From an uncultured Sphingomonadaceae bacterium (GTDB lineage Bacteria > Pseudomonadota > Alphaproteobacteria > Sphingomonadales > Sphingomonadaceae), in the NCBI GenBank assembly GCA_947488845.1, contig CANLBM010000005.1:62001-126000 (forward strand): a stretch of DNA of 64,000 nucleotides, written 5' to 3'. A model generated the notes under the pieces. That model saw only the letters and a program-made list of their open reading frames with translations. It did not search any database and had not been told where the DNA came from. The translations under genes were made by a program, and so were the position numbers. Shown here piece after piece: positions 1 to 8,176 of this stretch (the first letter of the stretch is position 1; each line of letters starts with the position of its first letter).

Positions 1-297
1 GCCGGGATACATATCGGTATATTCGTGGGTTTCGCCCGCAATTGCCGATTTCAGATTGTCGGAAGTGCCGCCGATCGCCAGACCAGTTGCCGGATCGCCA
101 ACTTCTTCCAGAAATTCGAGATGACCATGGGCGTGGCCGGTTTCGCCTTCTGCGGTCGACCGGAATACGGCTGCAACATCGTTATAGCCTTCGATATCGG
201 CTTTCTGAGCGAAATAGAGATAACGACGGTTGGCCTGGCTTTCTCCGGCAAAGGCGTCTTTCAAATTCTGTTCGGTTTTGCTTCCAGCAAGTCCCAT
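1..297 (-). CDS. rbr: Rubrerythrin, C-terminal part cut by window edge
   Basis: Non-haem di-iron protein of the rubrerythrin family, which reduces hydrogen peroxide in the cytoplasm. The first 99 residues are visible and run off the left edge with the frame open. They form the start of the ferritin-like four-helix bundle: E19 in GESQAN, the ExxH pair E52/H55 in GETGHAHGH, and E89 in the second half-repeat GETHEYTDMYP. These are the positions of the family's iron ligands. The start is ATG at 297, preceded by AGGAGA at good spacing. The rubredoxin-like C-terminal domain, if present, lies outside the window. The gene is transcribed leftwards from a 162-bp upstream region holding a palindrome (430-446). 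The family call is firm; the in vivo role is inferred from the family. Confidence 0.9.
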   Translation of the reverse strand, partial: MGLAGSKTEQNLKDAFAGESQANRRYLYFAQKADIEGYNDVAAVFRSTAEGETGHAHGHLEFLEEVGDPATGLAIGGTSDNLKSAIAGETHEYTDMYPG

Positions 298-429
298 GGT
301 CTTCTCCTATTGGCGTGATAAAAATATGCACCGATTCCAAGAATCGGACTGGCGGATTACTAGGCGCGCGCGCGACCGCACTCCATCGAATTTTTTGATC
401 TTTCTTGATCGGAAATATCGATCAGTTTG

Positions 430-446
430 TTGCGACTTATTCGCAA
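430..446. promoter_or_regulatory. Palindrome TTGCGA-N5-TCGCAA upstream of rubrerythrin
   Basis: A perfect 6-bp inverted repeat with a 5-bp spacer lies about 130 bp upstream of the rubrerythrin start and just past the end of the neighbouring gene. The TGCGA/TCGCA arms resemble Fur-type iron boxes of alphaproteobacteria, and rubrerythrins are often under iron or peroxide control. The link to Fur is inference; only the palindrome is seen. Confidence 0.35.
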
Positions 447-459
447 TAGCGATTAGTTC

Positions 460-825
460 TCATGGGCAACGTTTCAGCTGATAAACATCGGGCGCGATTG
501 CGAAATCGAACCGATTCCGATCGACAATGGTAACCGGACCATCCATCCGAAACCGCCCGCCCGGTTCACCGCTTTCCTCGTCGATCGCAAGATCGTCGAG
601 ATTCAAAACCAGCTCGCCGTCCTGCCAGGACCAGACACCGACGATATCCTCGGACACAAAATTACCTCCGGCAATCATTGTCCAGTTGGTCGGTGCCGCG
701 CAGTCTTCATCGACAAAGGACCAGCGTCCTTCAAAATAGTCAGGGCCTGTCTCGCTTTCCACACGAGCGGCAAGCGGCGCAACCGGAAGTACCAGCGACA
801 CCAGCAGGATGCACCGCCAGACCAT
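460..825 (-). CDS. Small secreted protein of unknown function
   Basis: A 121-residue protein that I do not recognise. Residues 1-20 form a signal peptide (MVWRC followed by a hydrophobic stretch ending near APLAA). The mature part is acidic and rich in tryptophan, glycine and aspartate, with short alternating stretches that suggest a small beta-sheet fold. A cysteine in the middle (EDCAAP) and one near the end (LKRCP) could form a disulphide. The ATG starts directly after the stop codon of the M20 peptidase gene, with no gap, so the two are surely co-transcribed and probably translationally coupled. A periplasmic location follows from the signal peptide. No function is proposed. Confidence 0.7.
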   Translation of the reverse strand: MVWRCILLVSLVLPVAPLAARVESETGPDYFEGRWSFVDEDCAAPTNWTMIAGGNFVSEDIVGVWSWQDGELVLNLDDLAIDEESGEPGGRFRMDGPVTIVDRNRFDFAIAPDVYQLKRCP

Positions 826-2148
826 CTATTTCTTCATGATCTGCAAGGTAGCGGCGGTCATCGCTTCGGCACCGGTACTGATCACCTTTTCCGCATCGGG
901 TGCCCAGAAGGAACTGTGCAGCGAAGGCAGTTTTGTACCTTCTGCCTGCGAAGCCTGATATTCCGCCATTGGCACACCACCGACCCAGAAGATCATGCTT
1001 TTGATATTTTTGTCGGCGCGGCCATAGCGGCCAAAATCCTCACCGCCCATGACCGGTTTGGATTGCACAACCCGGTCCTTGCCGAAACGGGCTTCGAAAA
1101 TCCTGGCCATTTCGACAGAAAATTCAGGGCTGTTATAGGTTGCCGGTGTGAATTCTGCTTCGCGCAATGTCACAACCGGCATCCGGTCCTCCGGCACGCC
1201 GGCGGCAATCGCCTCGCCCCGCGCAATTCTCTTGATCCCGTCGAGCAACTGGGCCCGCGTATCATCCCCATAGCTGCGCACGGTGAGCAGCAAAAGCGCA
1301 TCGTCCGAAATGACATTATGTTTGGATCCGGCCTGAAAACTGCCGACCGTTACCACCGCGGGCTCCTGCGGATCCAGCTCACGGCTGACAAGAGTTTGCA
1401 GGGATCCGACGATGCGGCTGGCCAGAACGACCGGGTCCTTGGTCGTATGCGGATAGGCGCCATGGCCGCCGACGCCCTTCACCTGGATATCGACACTGTC
1501 GACATTGGCCAGGGCAAAGCCGGGCGCATAGCCGATATAACCCGCTGGCACACCAGCTGCATCATGAAAGGCCAGCGCGTAATCGGGCTTCGGGAAGCGG
1601 GTAAAAAGTCCGTCCTCCAGCATCGCGAGAGCGCCCTCGCCCGTTTCTTCGGCCGGCTGCAGGATCATGACCAGCGTCCCGGCCCATTCCGCCTTGCGTG
1701 CTACCAGCTGCCGCGCCGTCGCTACCCACCCCGTCATATGCGTGTCATGGCCGCAAGCGTGCATGACGAACGTGTCGTTGCCCTGACGCGTTTTTGCCTG
1801 CACCCGTGAGGCAAAAGCCAGGCCGGTTTTCTCCTCGAGCGGCAAGCCGTCCATGTCGGCACGAAGCAGCACGGTTGGTCCCTCGCCATTTTCCATGACC
1901 GCAACCACGCCGGTGCCGCCGACTTTTTCGGTGACATTGAACCCGAGCCGCCGCGCCTCGGCAGCAAGTTTGGCGGCCGTGCGGACTTCTTCGCCGCTCA
2001 GTTCGGGATTGCTGTGCAGATCGCGATAAATGTCCATCAGAGACGGAAGATCGGCGGCAATCGCATCCTTCAACCCGTCAGCCTGAGCCGGAGTGAACGC
2101 AAGCACCGAAGCCGCCGCCAACAAACCCAATTTCATGAAATTCCGCAT
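826..2148 (-). CDS. Secreted M20 family metallopeptidase/amidohydrolase
   Basis: Zinc-dependent amidohydrolase of the M20D group (hippurate hydrolase, IAA-amino acid hydrolase and N-acetyl-amino acid deacetylase relatives), which cleaves N-acyl amino acids or small amides. A signal peptide (MRNFMKLGLLAAASVLAFTP, cut near AQA) places it in the periplasm. Family motifs are all present: RADMDGLP, HACGHDTH (metal ligands C and H), PAEETGEGA with the catalytic Glu pair, the dimerisation-domain GGHGAYP, MGGEDFG and a late LHSSFW histidine. Three ATGs follow each other; the one at 2148 has CAGGGG six bases upstream, so it is preferred over 2154. The gene for a small secreted protein follows without a gap. 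The exact substrate cannot be read from the sequence. Confidence 0.88.
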   Translation of the reverse strand: MRNFMKLGLLAAASVLAFTPAQADGLKDAIAADLPSLMDIYRDLHSNPELSGEEVRTAAKLAAEARRLGFNVTEKVGGTGVVAVMENGEGPTVLLRADMDGLPLEEKTGLAFASRVQAKTRQGNDTFVMHACGHDTHMTGWVATARQLVARKAEWAGTLVMILQPAEETGEGALAMLEDGLFTRFPKPDYALAFHDAAGVPAGYIGYAPGFALANVDSVDIQVKGVGGHGAYPHTTKDPVVLASRIVGSLQTLVSRELDPQEPAVVTVGSFQAGSKHNVISDDALLLLTVRSYGDDTRAQLLDGIKRIARGEAIAAGVPEDRMPVVTLREAEFTPATYNSPEFSVEMARIFEARFGKDRVVQSKPVMGGEDFGRYGRADKNIKSMIFWVGGVPMAEYQASQAEGTKLPSLHSSFWAPDAEKVISTGAEAMTAATLQIMKK

Positions 2149-2216
2149 CATCATCCCCTGTAATTTTCTATTTTCCCTGACTAATCCGATCACGAACGCT
2201 TGTCAGGCCCCAATTT

Positions 2217-2804
2217 TCATTCCGACGGTGTCAGTTCCATCACGTCGACCTTGCTTTCATAGGCAGGGAACGGAAAAATCATTCGCCACCGGTTCGGTTC
2301 TATGCGCTGCACAACCGCAGCCTGATCCCGTTTCGCCGTTCGCCCATAAGGCACCAGCACGTCTTCATAATGGTAAATCAGCGTCCCGAGATATATCGAA
2401 TGGTCCCCGTCCGCTTTGTCGATCCAGCCAATCGTCCGCTGCGAACCGGTCAATTTGGTAAAATGCTTGCGGCCGTCCTGATCCACCACCCGGCATTTGA
2501 ACGCAGGATAAGCAATATAGGTCAGCCCACCGTCCGCATCGCCATCCAGTTTGGTGATCGAACAATTATAGAGGCCTTGCGGAATATCGCTATTGGCCAG
2601 AGCGGCACCGGTTTCGAACAGCGGCGAACGAGCATTCAGGATCGCGCCTTCGCCCGCTCCGATAACGCCTGCCCGGCCGATCGCCAGCGCCTCTTCCCAT
2701 TGATCCAGTCTTGCTGCATCCGCAGCAGTCGTCTGCTCGGGCCATTGCGTTTCGGTCACTGGTTCCGCAGCCGCGACTGCCAGCAACAGAAGCCCGGCCA
2801 TCAT
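2217..2804 (-). CDS. DUF4893 domain-containing exported protein
   Basis: A 195-residue exported protein matching the DUF4893 family found in sphingomonads. A short signal peptide (MMAGLLLLAVAAAEP) is followed by a helical segment (DQWEEALAIGRAG) and then the family's typical beta-rich part with YNCSITKLDGDADG, YIAYPAFKCRV and a late FPFPAYESKVDVMEL. Two cysteines (in YNCS and FKCRV) could pair. The start is the ATG that overlaps the bdhA stop as ATGA, which implies translational coupling; upstream in-frame codons would lie inside bdhA. The family has no known function, and sharing a transcript with bdhA does not by itself reveal one. Confidence 0.75.
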   Translation of the reverse strand: MMAGLLLLAVAAAEPVTETQWPEQTTAADAARLDQWEEALAIGRAGVIGAGEGAILNARSPLFETGAALANSDIPQGLYNCSITKLDGDADGGLTYIAYPAFKCRVVDQDGRKHFTKLTGSQRTIGWIDKADGDHSIYLGTLIYHYEDVLVPYGRTAKRDQAAVVQRIEPNRWRMIFPFPAYESKVDVMELTPSE

Positions 2805-3586
2805 TGCGCTGTCCACCCGCCGTCGATCGAGATATTCGCGCCGGTGATCGACCGCGCCTCGTCCTTGCACAGGAAAATCGCCAGTGCGGCGATCTGGTCG
2901 ATCTGGACGAACTCCTTGGTCGGTTGCGGAGCCAGCAGGACATCGTTGATCACCTGCTCGCGGGTCAGACCGCGCACTTCCATGGTGTTCGGGATCTGCC
3001 CCTCGACCAAAGGTGTCCAGGTATAGCCCGGCGAAATCGTGTTGACCGTGATACCATGGGTCGCAACTTCAAGCGCAACCGTCTTGCCAAAGCCGTCAAT
3101 CGCGTGTTTCGCGGCATTATAGGCGGACTTATACGGGCTCGCGACCTTGCTGTGCATCGAACCGGTATTGATGATCCGGCCCCAGCCTTTTTCCTTCATC
3201 CCGGGCAGAACCGCCTTGGTGGTGTGGAAGGCGCTGTTCATGATGATGTCCATCACGGCGTTCCATTTATCCTCGGGAAATTCGTCGACGGGAGCGACAA
3301 ACTGGATACCCGCGTTGTTGATCAATATGTCGACCGCGCCCAGTTGCTCCACGCAATCGGCACACATCTGGCGGATTGCTTCCGGTTTGGTCATGTCAGC
3401 ATTGCTGTACGCCGCTTTGGCTCCGCTCAGCGTTTCCAGTTCCTGGCGCAAAGCTTCGATCTCGCCCGCATCACCGAAACCGTTGATCATCACCGCCGCG
3501 CCTTCTGCCGCCAGCGCTTTCGCATAGCCGCCGCCGATGCCCGATGTTGAACCCGTAATCAGCGCGGTCTTGCCCTTTAGAAACAT
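2801..3586 (-). CDS. bdhA: 3-hydroxybutyrate dehydrogenase
   Basis: Short-chain dehydrogenase that interconverts D-3-hydroxybutyrate and acetoacetate with NAD, a step in turnover of polyhydroxybutyrate and ketone bodies. The 261-residue protein is of family length. It has the nucleotide-binding TGSTSGIGGG near residue 11, NNAGIQFVAPVDEFP (the FVAP segment is typical of BdhA), the catalytic Ser in NTGSMHSKVASPYKSAY, the YNAAKHA Tyr-Lys pair, and the substrate-loop sequence SPGYTWTPLVEGQIP. ATG at 3586 has AGGAGA upstream at good spacing. It leads a two-gene transcript with the DUF4893 gene and diverges from the zinc metallopeptidase gene across 125 bp. Confidence 0.88.
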   Translation of the reverse strand: MFLKGKTALITGSTSGIGGGYAKALAAEGAAVMINGFGDAGEIEALRQELETLSGAKAAYSNADMTKPEAIRQMCADCVEQLGAVDILINNAGIQFVAPVDEFPEDKWNAVMDIIMNSAFHTTKAVLPGMKEKGWGRIINTGSMHSKVASPYKSAYNAAKHAIDGFGKTVALEVATHGITVNTISPGYTWTPLVEGQIPNTMEVRGLTREQVINDVLLAPQPTKEFVQIDQIAALAIFLCKDEARSITGANISIDGGWTAQ

Positions 3587-3711
3587 GCATAATCTCCTTT
3601 GCAGCGACCTTAAAACTGTCGCACCGGACTGCAATGCTTTTGTAAAAGAAATCAGGGCTACTTGCGCTTTTTCCTGAATCAGGCGAATTGGAACGGGACG
3701 AGGAGATAAAC

Positions 3712-4623
3712 ATGCGTTTGGACGATCTGGATCCCAGCAAGAATGTTCGCGATCAGGGCCGCGGTGGCGGTGGAAGCTTTGGCGGCGGCGGTAGTGGCGG
3801 CGGCCTTGGCATTTTGCTCGGCTTTCTGCCGATGCTGCTCGGCCGAAAAATGGGCTGCGGCACGATAATGCTGATCGGCGGCGCGGCGCTTGCATTCATG
3901 TATTTCAGCGGTGGCGGCCTGCAACTGGCCGGGGACACCGGCAGCGGCGGATTCCAGTCGGAACGTTCCGGCAGCAATGTCGCCTGCGATACGGAAGAGG
4001 AACTATTCGCCTGTCAGGTACTCGCCTCGACCGAACAGACCTGGGACAAGCTGTTCCGGCAGCAGGGCCAGACCTACCGTCCGACCACCCTCACCTTTTA
4101 TGACCAGTCCGGCCAGTCGGGCTGCGGCGCGGCGCAGGCGGCGATGGGTCCATTTTATTGTCCGGCGGATCAGGGCGTCTATCTCGACACCAGCTTCTTC
4201 CGCGAAATGTCGACACGGATGGGTGCCAAGGGCGATTTTGCCCAGGCCTATGTTATCGCGCATGAAGTCGGCCACCATATCCAGAATCTGTCCGGTGTCG
4301 CGAGCCAGGTCCGCAACGCGCAAGGCCGAGCGAGCAAGGCCGAAGGCAATGCGCTGCAGGTCCGGATGGAATTGCAGGCGGACTGCTATGCCGGCGTCTG
4401 GGCGGCGCAAAATGCCGACCGGATGGAACCGGGGGATGTCGAGGAAGGCCTGAATGCGGCGCATGCGATCGGCGATGATACGCTGATGCGCGGTGCCGGC
4501 CAGCAACCGGTCGAGAGCATGTTCACCCACGGATCCTCCGAGCAACGCATGGCCTGGCTGCGCAAGGGCATGCAGACCGGCAACCCGTCCTCGTGCGATA
4601 CTTTCGCGGCCGGCGCGGTCTAG
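3712..4623 (+). CDS. ypfJ: YpfJ-type neutral zinc metallopeptidase, membrane anchored
   Basis: A 303-residue member of the putative neutral zinc metallopeptidase family (YpfJ). After a short N-terminal tail (MRLDDLDPSKNVRD) comes a glycine-rich linker (residues 17-33), one or two membrane helices (about 34-68) and a large soluble domain. The zincin motif HEVGHH lies at residues 184-189, in AYVIAHEVGHHIQNLSG. A later glutamate-rich helix (MELQADCYAGVWA) supplies the third zinc ligand in this family. Cysteines in CDTEEELFAC, SGCGAAQA and FYCPADQ suggest disulphides, so the domain is probably periplasmic. ATG at 3712 follows AGGAGATAAAC; an earlier in-frame codon at 3688 lacks a ribosome-binding site. 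The substrate is unknown. Confidence 0.88.
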   Translation: MRLDDLDPSKNVRDQGRGGGGSFGGGGSGGGLGILLGFLPMLLGRKMGCGTIMLIGGAALAFMYFSGGGLQLAGDTGSGGFQSERSGSNVACDTEEELFACQVLASTEQTWDKLFRQQGQTYRPTTLTFYDQSGQSGCGAAQAAMGPFYCPADQGVYLDTSFFREMSTRMGAKGDFAQAYVIAHEVGHHIQNLSGVASQVRNAQGRASKAEGNALQVRMELQADCYAGVWAAQNADRMEPGDVEEGLNAAHAIGDDTLMRGAGQQPVESMFTHGSSEQRMAWLRKGMQTGNPSSCDTFAAGAV

Positions 4624-4630
4624 AAACAAT

Positions 4631-4657
4631 CGGGCTCCGGCGCTGCGCCGGAGCCCG
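4631..4657. terminator. Hairpin between convergent ypfJ and creD genes
   Basis: A perfect 12-bp stem (CGGGCTCCGGCG and its complement) with a CTG loop sits between the two convergent stop codons. The T-runs beyond it are short on both strands, so it may act as a weak terminator in both directions. Confidence 0.55.
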
Positions 4658-4664
4658 CATTCCT

Positions 4665-6080
4665 TTAAGCCTTTGACCGGCTAATCGTGCCGGACCAGTC
4701 TAGCCGCCGGGTAACGAACATCACCCCGGCCAGTGCCACGAATATCAGCAACGATCCGATCAGCAGCGAATAGGCCTCGAGACTGAGCAGGATATAGATT
4801 GCGCCATAGAGACCGGCGAGCAATCCGCCGATGATCGAGGCCCGTCGCCAACTCGACAATACTGATGCCGAATAGGCCGTGATCAGCCCGATTGTCGCCA
4901 CCGATGCTGCGATATAGGCCAAAGCAAAACCGATGATCTCGGCAAAGGCCAGCAGCAGCACGAAGAACAACACCAGAGCAACGCCGACCAATATATATTG
5001 CACCGAGGAAATCTTGACCCCGCCGATCAGATCGAACAGCAGGAACGCGACAAAGGTGAAGCCGATGATCAGGAAGCCATATTTCGCCGCGCGATCAACC
5101 TGCCCGTAAAGATCGACCGGCTGGATCAGATCGACGGTCGCGCTGGCGGCAACCGCATTGCCATATTCAGCACCACGATAGACCATATCCTTCGCGCTCA
5201 TCGGTTGCACCTGCTGGCCCGGATCATTGGCGATCAATGATGTGCCGAGTGCCAGATTGGTGATCACATATTTCGCCTCAAAGCCGTCGGCATTGATCGT
5301 CCTGCTTTCGGGAAGAAAACTCCCGGCAAAGCTGGGATGCGGCCATTCGGACTGGACGGTCCATTCGGTCTGACCGGCGTTGGGTGCGATTGTCAGACTT
5401 TGATTGCCTTTGAAACGTACATCGAATGTAGCCTCGACCACTCCGCTTTCCAGCGCGCTGCCGTCGACAAAGGCGAAAAAGCCGCTGTTTCCTGTAGCAC
5501 CCAGTCCCTTGCCCGGCTGCAGTTCCAATGCCTCGCCGTTGACGGTCACCTTATTGTCCCCTGCCAGACCGCGAGCGTCCGACAGACCGAAGCGCAGTTC
5601 CGCGCGACTGAAATCAATCTGGTCGCGGGTCACGCCATAGCGATCAAGATCGTCCGGCAGTTTGAACACCGCAGAACCGGTAATCGCCGTGTCATAGACA
5701 ATGACCTCGTAGATCGCCCGCTTCTTGGTTTCGGTGTTCAACTTGCTGTCGAGCTTCACCAGTTCCGGCGCAACAAATAATTCGCGGGTCACGATGTTGG
5801 TCCGGGTGACCGTCTTGCCGTTCTGCTCAACAGATTCGGTGATCTTGGCCTGATAGGGCAACACGATCTGGGGACCGGCGAAAACCTGCTGGCCGCCCCA
5901 GCCGGACACGATCGATTGCTGCGCTGTTTCGCTCTGGCTCTGCCGGTCATAATTGAGCAACCAGACGGTGAACAGCGGGATGGTGATCAGAAACCCCATG
6001 AGCAATACCATCAGGAATTTCCTGCCTGGTGATCGCTCGGGCTTCCCCGGGTCACCGTGATTGTCTTGTATCTCCGTCAT
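4665..6080 (-). CDS. creD: CreD-like inner membrane protein
   Basis: Inner-membrane protein of the CreD (Cet) family, which in Enterobacteria belongs to the CreBC regulon and affects envelope integrity and colicin tolerance. The 471 residues are slightly longer than E. coli CreD (450). A first membrane helix at about residues 23-43 is followed by a large periplasmic domain of roughly 280 residues with family stretches (GWGGQQVFAGPQIVLPY, YEVIVYDTAITGSAVF, EWPHPSFAGSFLPESR). Five or six helices close together fill the C-terminal 140 residues. No creB or creC is adjacent, so regulation cannot be inferred. ATG at 6080 overlaps no other gene; a hairpin follows the stop. Confidence 0.88.
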   Translation of the reverse strand: MTEIQDNHGDPGKPERSPGRKFLMVLLMGFLITIPLFTVWLLNYDRQSQSETAQQSIVSGWGGQQVFAGPQIVLPYQAKITESVEQNGKTVTRTNIVTRELFVAPELVKLDSKLNTETKKRAIYEVIVYDTAITGSAVFKLPDDLDRYGVTRDQIDFSRAELRFGLSDARGLAGDNKVTVNGEALELQPGKGLGATGNSGFFAFVDGSALESGVVEATFDVRFKGNQSLTIAPNAGQTEWTVQSEWPHPSFAGSFLPESRTINADGFEAKYVITNLALGTSLIANDPGQQVQPMSAKDMVYRGAEYGNAVAASATVDLIQPVDLYGQVDRAAKYGFLIIGFTFVAFLLFDLIGGVKISSVQYILVGVALVLFFVLLLAFAEIIGFALAYIAASVATIGLITAYSASVLSSWRRASIIGGLLAGLYGAIYILLSLEAYSLLIGSLLIFVALAGVMFVTRRLDWSGTISRSKA

Positions 6081-6207
6081 AATATCTCCCTCTTCCGTCC
6101 CAACAAAGTTAGTTTGCGCAAGGCCTCCGTTCGTCTAGACCCTATGTATCATCTTTATATCCACTGCGACGAGCAGAGGCGCACGCACGTCAAATCGAAA
6201 GGCCGTT

Positions 6208-7356
6208 ATGAATATCTCCGATTGCCACAATGTGAACGACTTCCGTGTGCTCGCCCGGAAACGCCTGCCTTTTCCGATATTTGACTATATTGATGGCGCG
6301 GCAGACGACGAAGTGACGCGGCGGAGGAATACCGAAGCCTATGAGCGCTGCGATCTGGTGCCCAATGTCCTTACCGGCGTCGAGAATATCGATATGAGTA
6401 CGACGGTCATGGGACAGAAGCTGGCGATGCCGCTCTTCCTTTCACCCACTGCCCTGCAGCGCCTGTTTCACTGGCAGGGCGAGCGGGCCGTCGCCCGGGC
6501 CGCCGAGAAGTTCGGCACGTTTTTCGGTATCTCGTCTCTGGCCACCGTCAGCATCGAGGAAATCGGCTCCAGCATCAGCACACCAAAAATGTTCCAGCTC
6601 TACGTGCACAAGGACAAGGATCTCAACCGGTCGATGGTCGAGCGTTGCAAGGCGGCAAAATTCGACGCGCTGACCCTGACCGTCGATACCATCGTCGGCG
6701 GTAACCGCGAGCGTTGCCTGCGCTCCGGCTTCACCAGTCCGCCCCGGATCACCCCGACCAGCTTCTGGAGCTATGCCGCCAAACCGGCCTGGGGCCTGAA
6801 CTACATGTTCCGCGACAAGTTCGAACTGTCCAATCTGAAGGACCATGTGTCCGAAGGCACCAGCGTACCCAATTCCGTCGCCGACTATTTCACCAATATG
6901 CTCGACCAGTCGCTCGACTGGAAGATGGCCGAGGAAATCGGCAAGGACTGGGGCGGTGAATTCTGCCTGAAAGGGATCATGTCGGTCGCCGACGCCAAGC
7001 GTGCGGTCGATATCGGTGCGACAGCGATCATGGTGTCGAATCACGGCGGCCGACAACTGGACGGCAGCCGCGCACCGTTCGACCAGCTGGCCGAGATTTG
7101 CGACGCGGTCGGCGACAAGCTGGATGTGATTTGCGACGGCGGCATTACCCGCGGCAGCCATGTGCTCAAAGCGTTGAGCGTCGGCGCAAAAGCCTGCTCT
7201 GGCGGCCGCCTCTATCTCTACGCCCTCGCCGCCGCCGGACAGGGAGGTGTTGAACGGATCCTGTCTTTGCTGCAGAATGAAATTGAACGCGACATGAAAC
7301 TAATGGGCGTCACGGCGGTTGATCAGTTGAACCGCGACAATTTGCGATATCGCTGA
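6208..7356 (+). CDS. lldD: FMN-dependent alpha-hydroxy acid dehydrogenase (L-lactate dehydrogenase type)
   Basis: Oxidises an L-2-hydroxy acid, most likely L-lactate to pyruvate, and passes electrons to the respiratory chain. The 382-residue protein has the family's full TIM-barrel: N-terminal FDYIDGAADDE (about 27-37), PLFLSPTALQRLFHW, the SSLATVSIEEI strand, FQLYVHKD, TLTVDT, the FMN-contacting lysine in CLKGIMS (about 253), catalytic His279 in VSNHGGRQLDGSRAP and the phosphate-binding CDGGITRGSHVLKAL. AAAGG lies five bases before ATG 6208. It ends 22 bp before a small secreted-protein gene on the same strand. Related enzymes oxidise glycolate or mandelate, so the lactate assignment is likely but not proven; the His and Arg acid-binding residues are present. 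Confidence 0.85.
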   Translation: MNISDCHNVNDFRVLARKRLPFPIFDYIDGAADDEVTRRRNTEAYERCDLVPNVLTGVENIDMSTTVMGQKLAMPLFLSPTALQRLFHWQGERAVARAAEKFGTFFGISSLATVSIEEIGSSISTPKMFQLYVHKDKDLNRSMVERCKAAKFDALTLTVDTIVGGNRERCLRSGFTSPPRITPTSFWSYAAKPAWGLNYMFRDKFELSNLKDHVSEGTSVPNSVADYFTNMLDQSLDWKMAEEIGKDWGGEFCLKGIMSVADAKRAVDIGATAIMVSNHGGRQLDGSRAPFDQLAEICDAVGDKLDVICDGGITRGSHVLKALSVGAKACSGGRLYLYALAAAGQGGVERILSLLQNEIERDMKLMGVTAVDQLNRDNLRYR

Positions 7357-7378
7357 CCGGCGCGCCCAGGGGATTGAT

Positions 7379-7870
7379 ATGACATATATGAAATATTGGA
7401 CAGGCATTATGTTGGCTGCCGGCGGGCTGGCCACAGCCGCTCTGGCGCAAGAAGGCGCTCGCCAGGACTCAACGCTGGAACAGGCGGGCAACAAGGTCAC
7501 CGAGCCATTTGATGGCAAGGAAGCCCCGCAGAAATTGTTGGATATTCAGGATGATCCCTATTCGCTGAGCGGCCTGCGCCGTTGTGCCGCGATCATTGCC
7601 GAAGTCCGCGAACTCAATGCCGTGCTTGGTCCGGACGTGAACGAGGAAATCGACAAGAGCCTCGCCAAGAAACGGGAAGAAACCGCGGCGCGCGTTGCTG
7701 GCAGCGCTGTCGGATCGATCATCCCCTTTGGCGGAATCATCGGCGAAGTGACCGGCGCCAATGCCGAGCGCCGCCGATATAACAAGGCGGTCTATGCGGG
7801 AACGGTCAGACGCGGATTCCTGAAAGGCGTCGGTCGCGAGCGCGGATGCAAGGCACCTGCCCGGCCTTGA
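7379..7870 (+). CDS. Exported protein of unknown function
   Basis: A 163-residue protein that I do not recognise. A signal peptide (MTYMKYWTGIMLAAGGLATA, cut near ALAQE) is followed by a charged region and a conserved-looking stretch DDPYSLSGLRRCAAIIAEV. Next is a glycine-rich hydrophobic segment (VAGSAVGSIIPFGGIIGEVTGA), which could insert in a membrane or form a glycine-zipper-like helix pair. The C-terminus is strongly basic (RRGFLKGVGRERGCK). One cysteine lies in each half. It begins 22 bp after the lldD-type gene with GGGGATTGAT before ATG, so the two probably share a transcript, but nothing links it to lactate oxidation. Confidence 0.65.
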   Translation: MTYMKYWTGIMLAAGGLATAALAQEGARQDSTLEQAGNKVTEPFDGKEAPQKLLDIQDDPYSLSGLRRCAAIIAEVRELNAVLGPDVNEEIDKSLAKKREETAARVAGSAVGSIIPFGGIIGEVTGANAERRRYNKAVYAGTVRRGFLKGVGRERGCKAPARP

Positions 7871-7902
7871 CATACTGGGTAACGCATCCAGATTGACCGC
7901 TC

Positions 7903-7917
7903 TACCAAATATTGGTA
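7903..7917. promoter_or_regulatory. Palindromic operator candidate before parD
   Basis: TACCAA-ATA-TTGGTA is a perfect 15-bp palindrome ending 10 bp before the parD start. A promoter-like TTGACC (7893-7898), 17-bp spacer and TAAATT (7916-7921) overlap it, as expected for autorepression by the antitoxin. No Shine-Dalgarno sequence precedes parD, so the mRNA may be leaderless. Confidence 0.45.
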
Positions 7918-7927
7918 AATTGCGATA

Positions 7928-8176
7928 ATGAGCAAAAACACATCCATCGCGCTGAGCGACAATAATCTGGAATATGTTCATCGCCAGATGCAGTCCGGGC
8001 GCTTTGGTTCGGTGAGCGAAGTCGTACGGGATGCATTACGCTTGGCTGAAGAACGCGAAGTAAAACTGGAAGTCCTGAAACGCGAACTGCAAAAGGGACT
8101 TGATAGCGGACCGGCACGCCCCGTTGATTGGGACGGCTTTATCGACCGCAAATTCGGCACTGAAGATGAGCTATGA
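7928..8176 (+). CDS. parD: ParD-like antitoxin (ribbon-helix-helix)
   Basis: An 82-residue antitoxin of the CopG/ParD type. It binds and neutralises the ParE toxin encoded next to it and represses the shared promoter. The N-terminal ribbon-helix-helix is visible: a beta-strand NTSIALSD, a helix DNNLEYVHRQMQSGRF, then the typical SVSEVVRDALRLAEER. The C-terminal part (about residues 48-82, with LKRELQKGLDSG and a late DGFIDRKF) is the toxin-binding tail. It overlaps parE by 11 bp, giving coupled translation. A palindrome just upstream (7903-7917) is the likely binding site. The base and codon use do not stand out from the neighbours. Confidence 0.88.
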   Translation: MSKNTSIALSDNNLEYVHRQMQSGRFGSVSEVVRDALRLAEEREVKLEVLKRELQKGLDSGPARPVDWDGFIDRKFGTEDEL

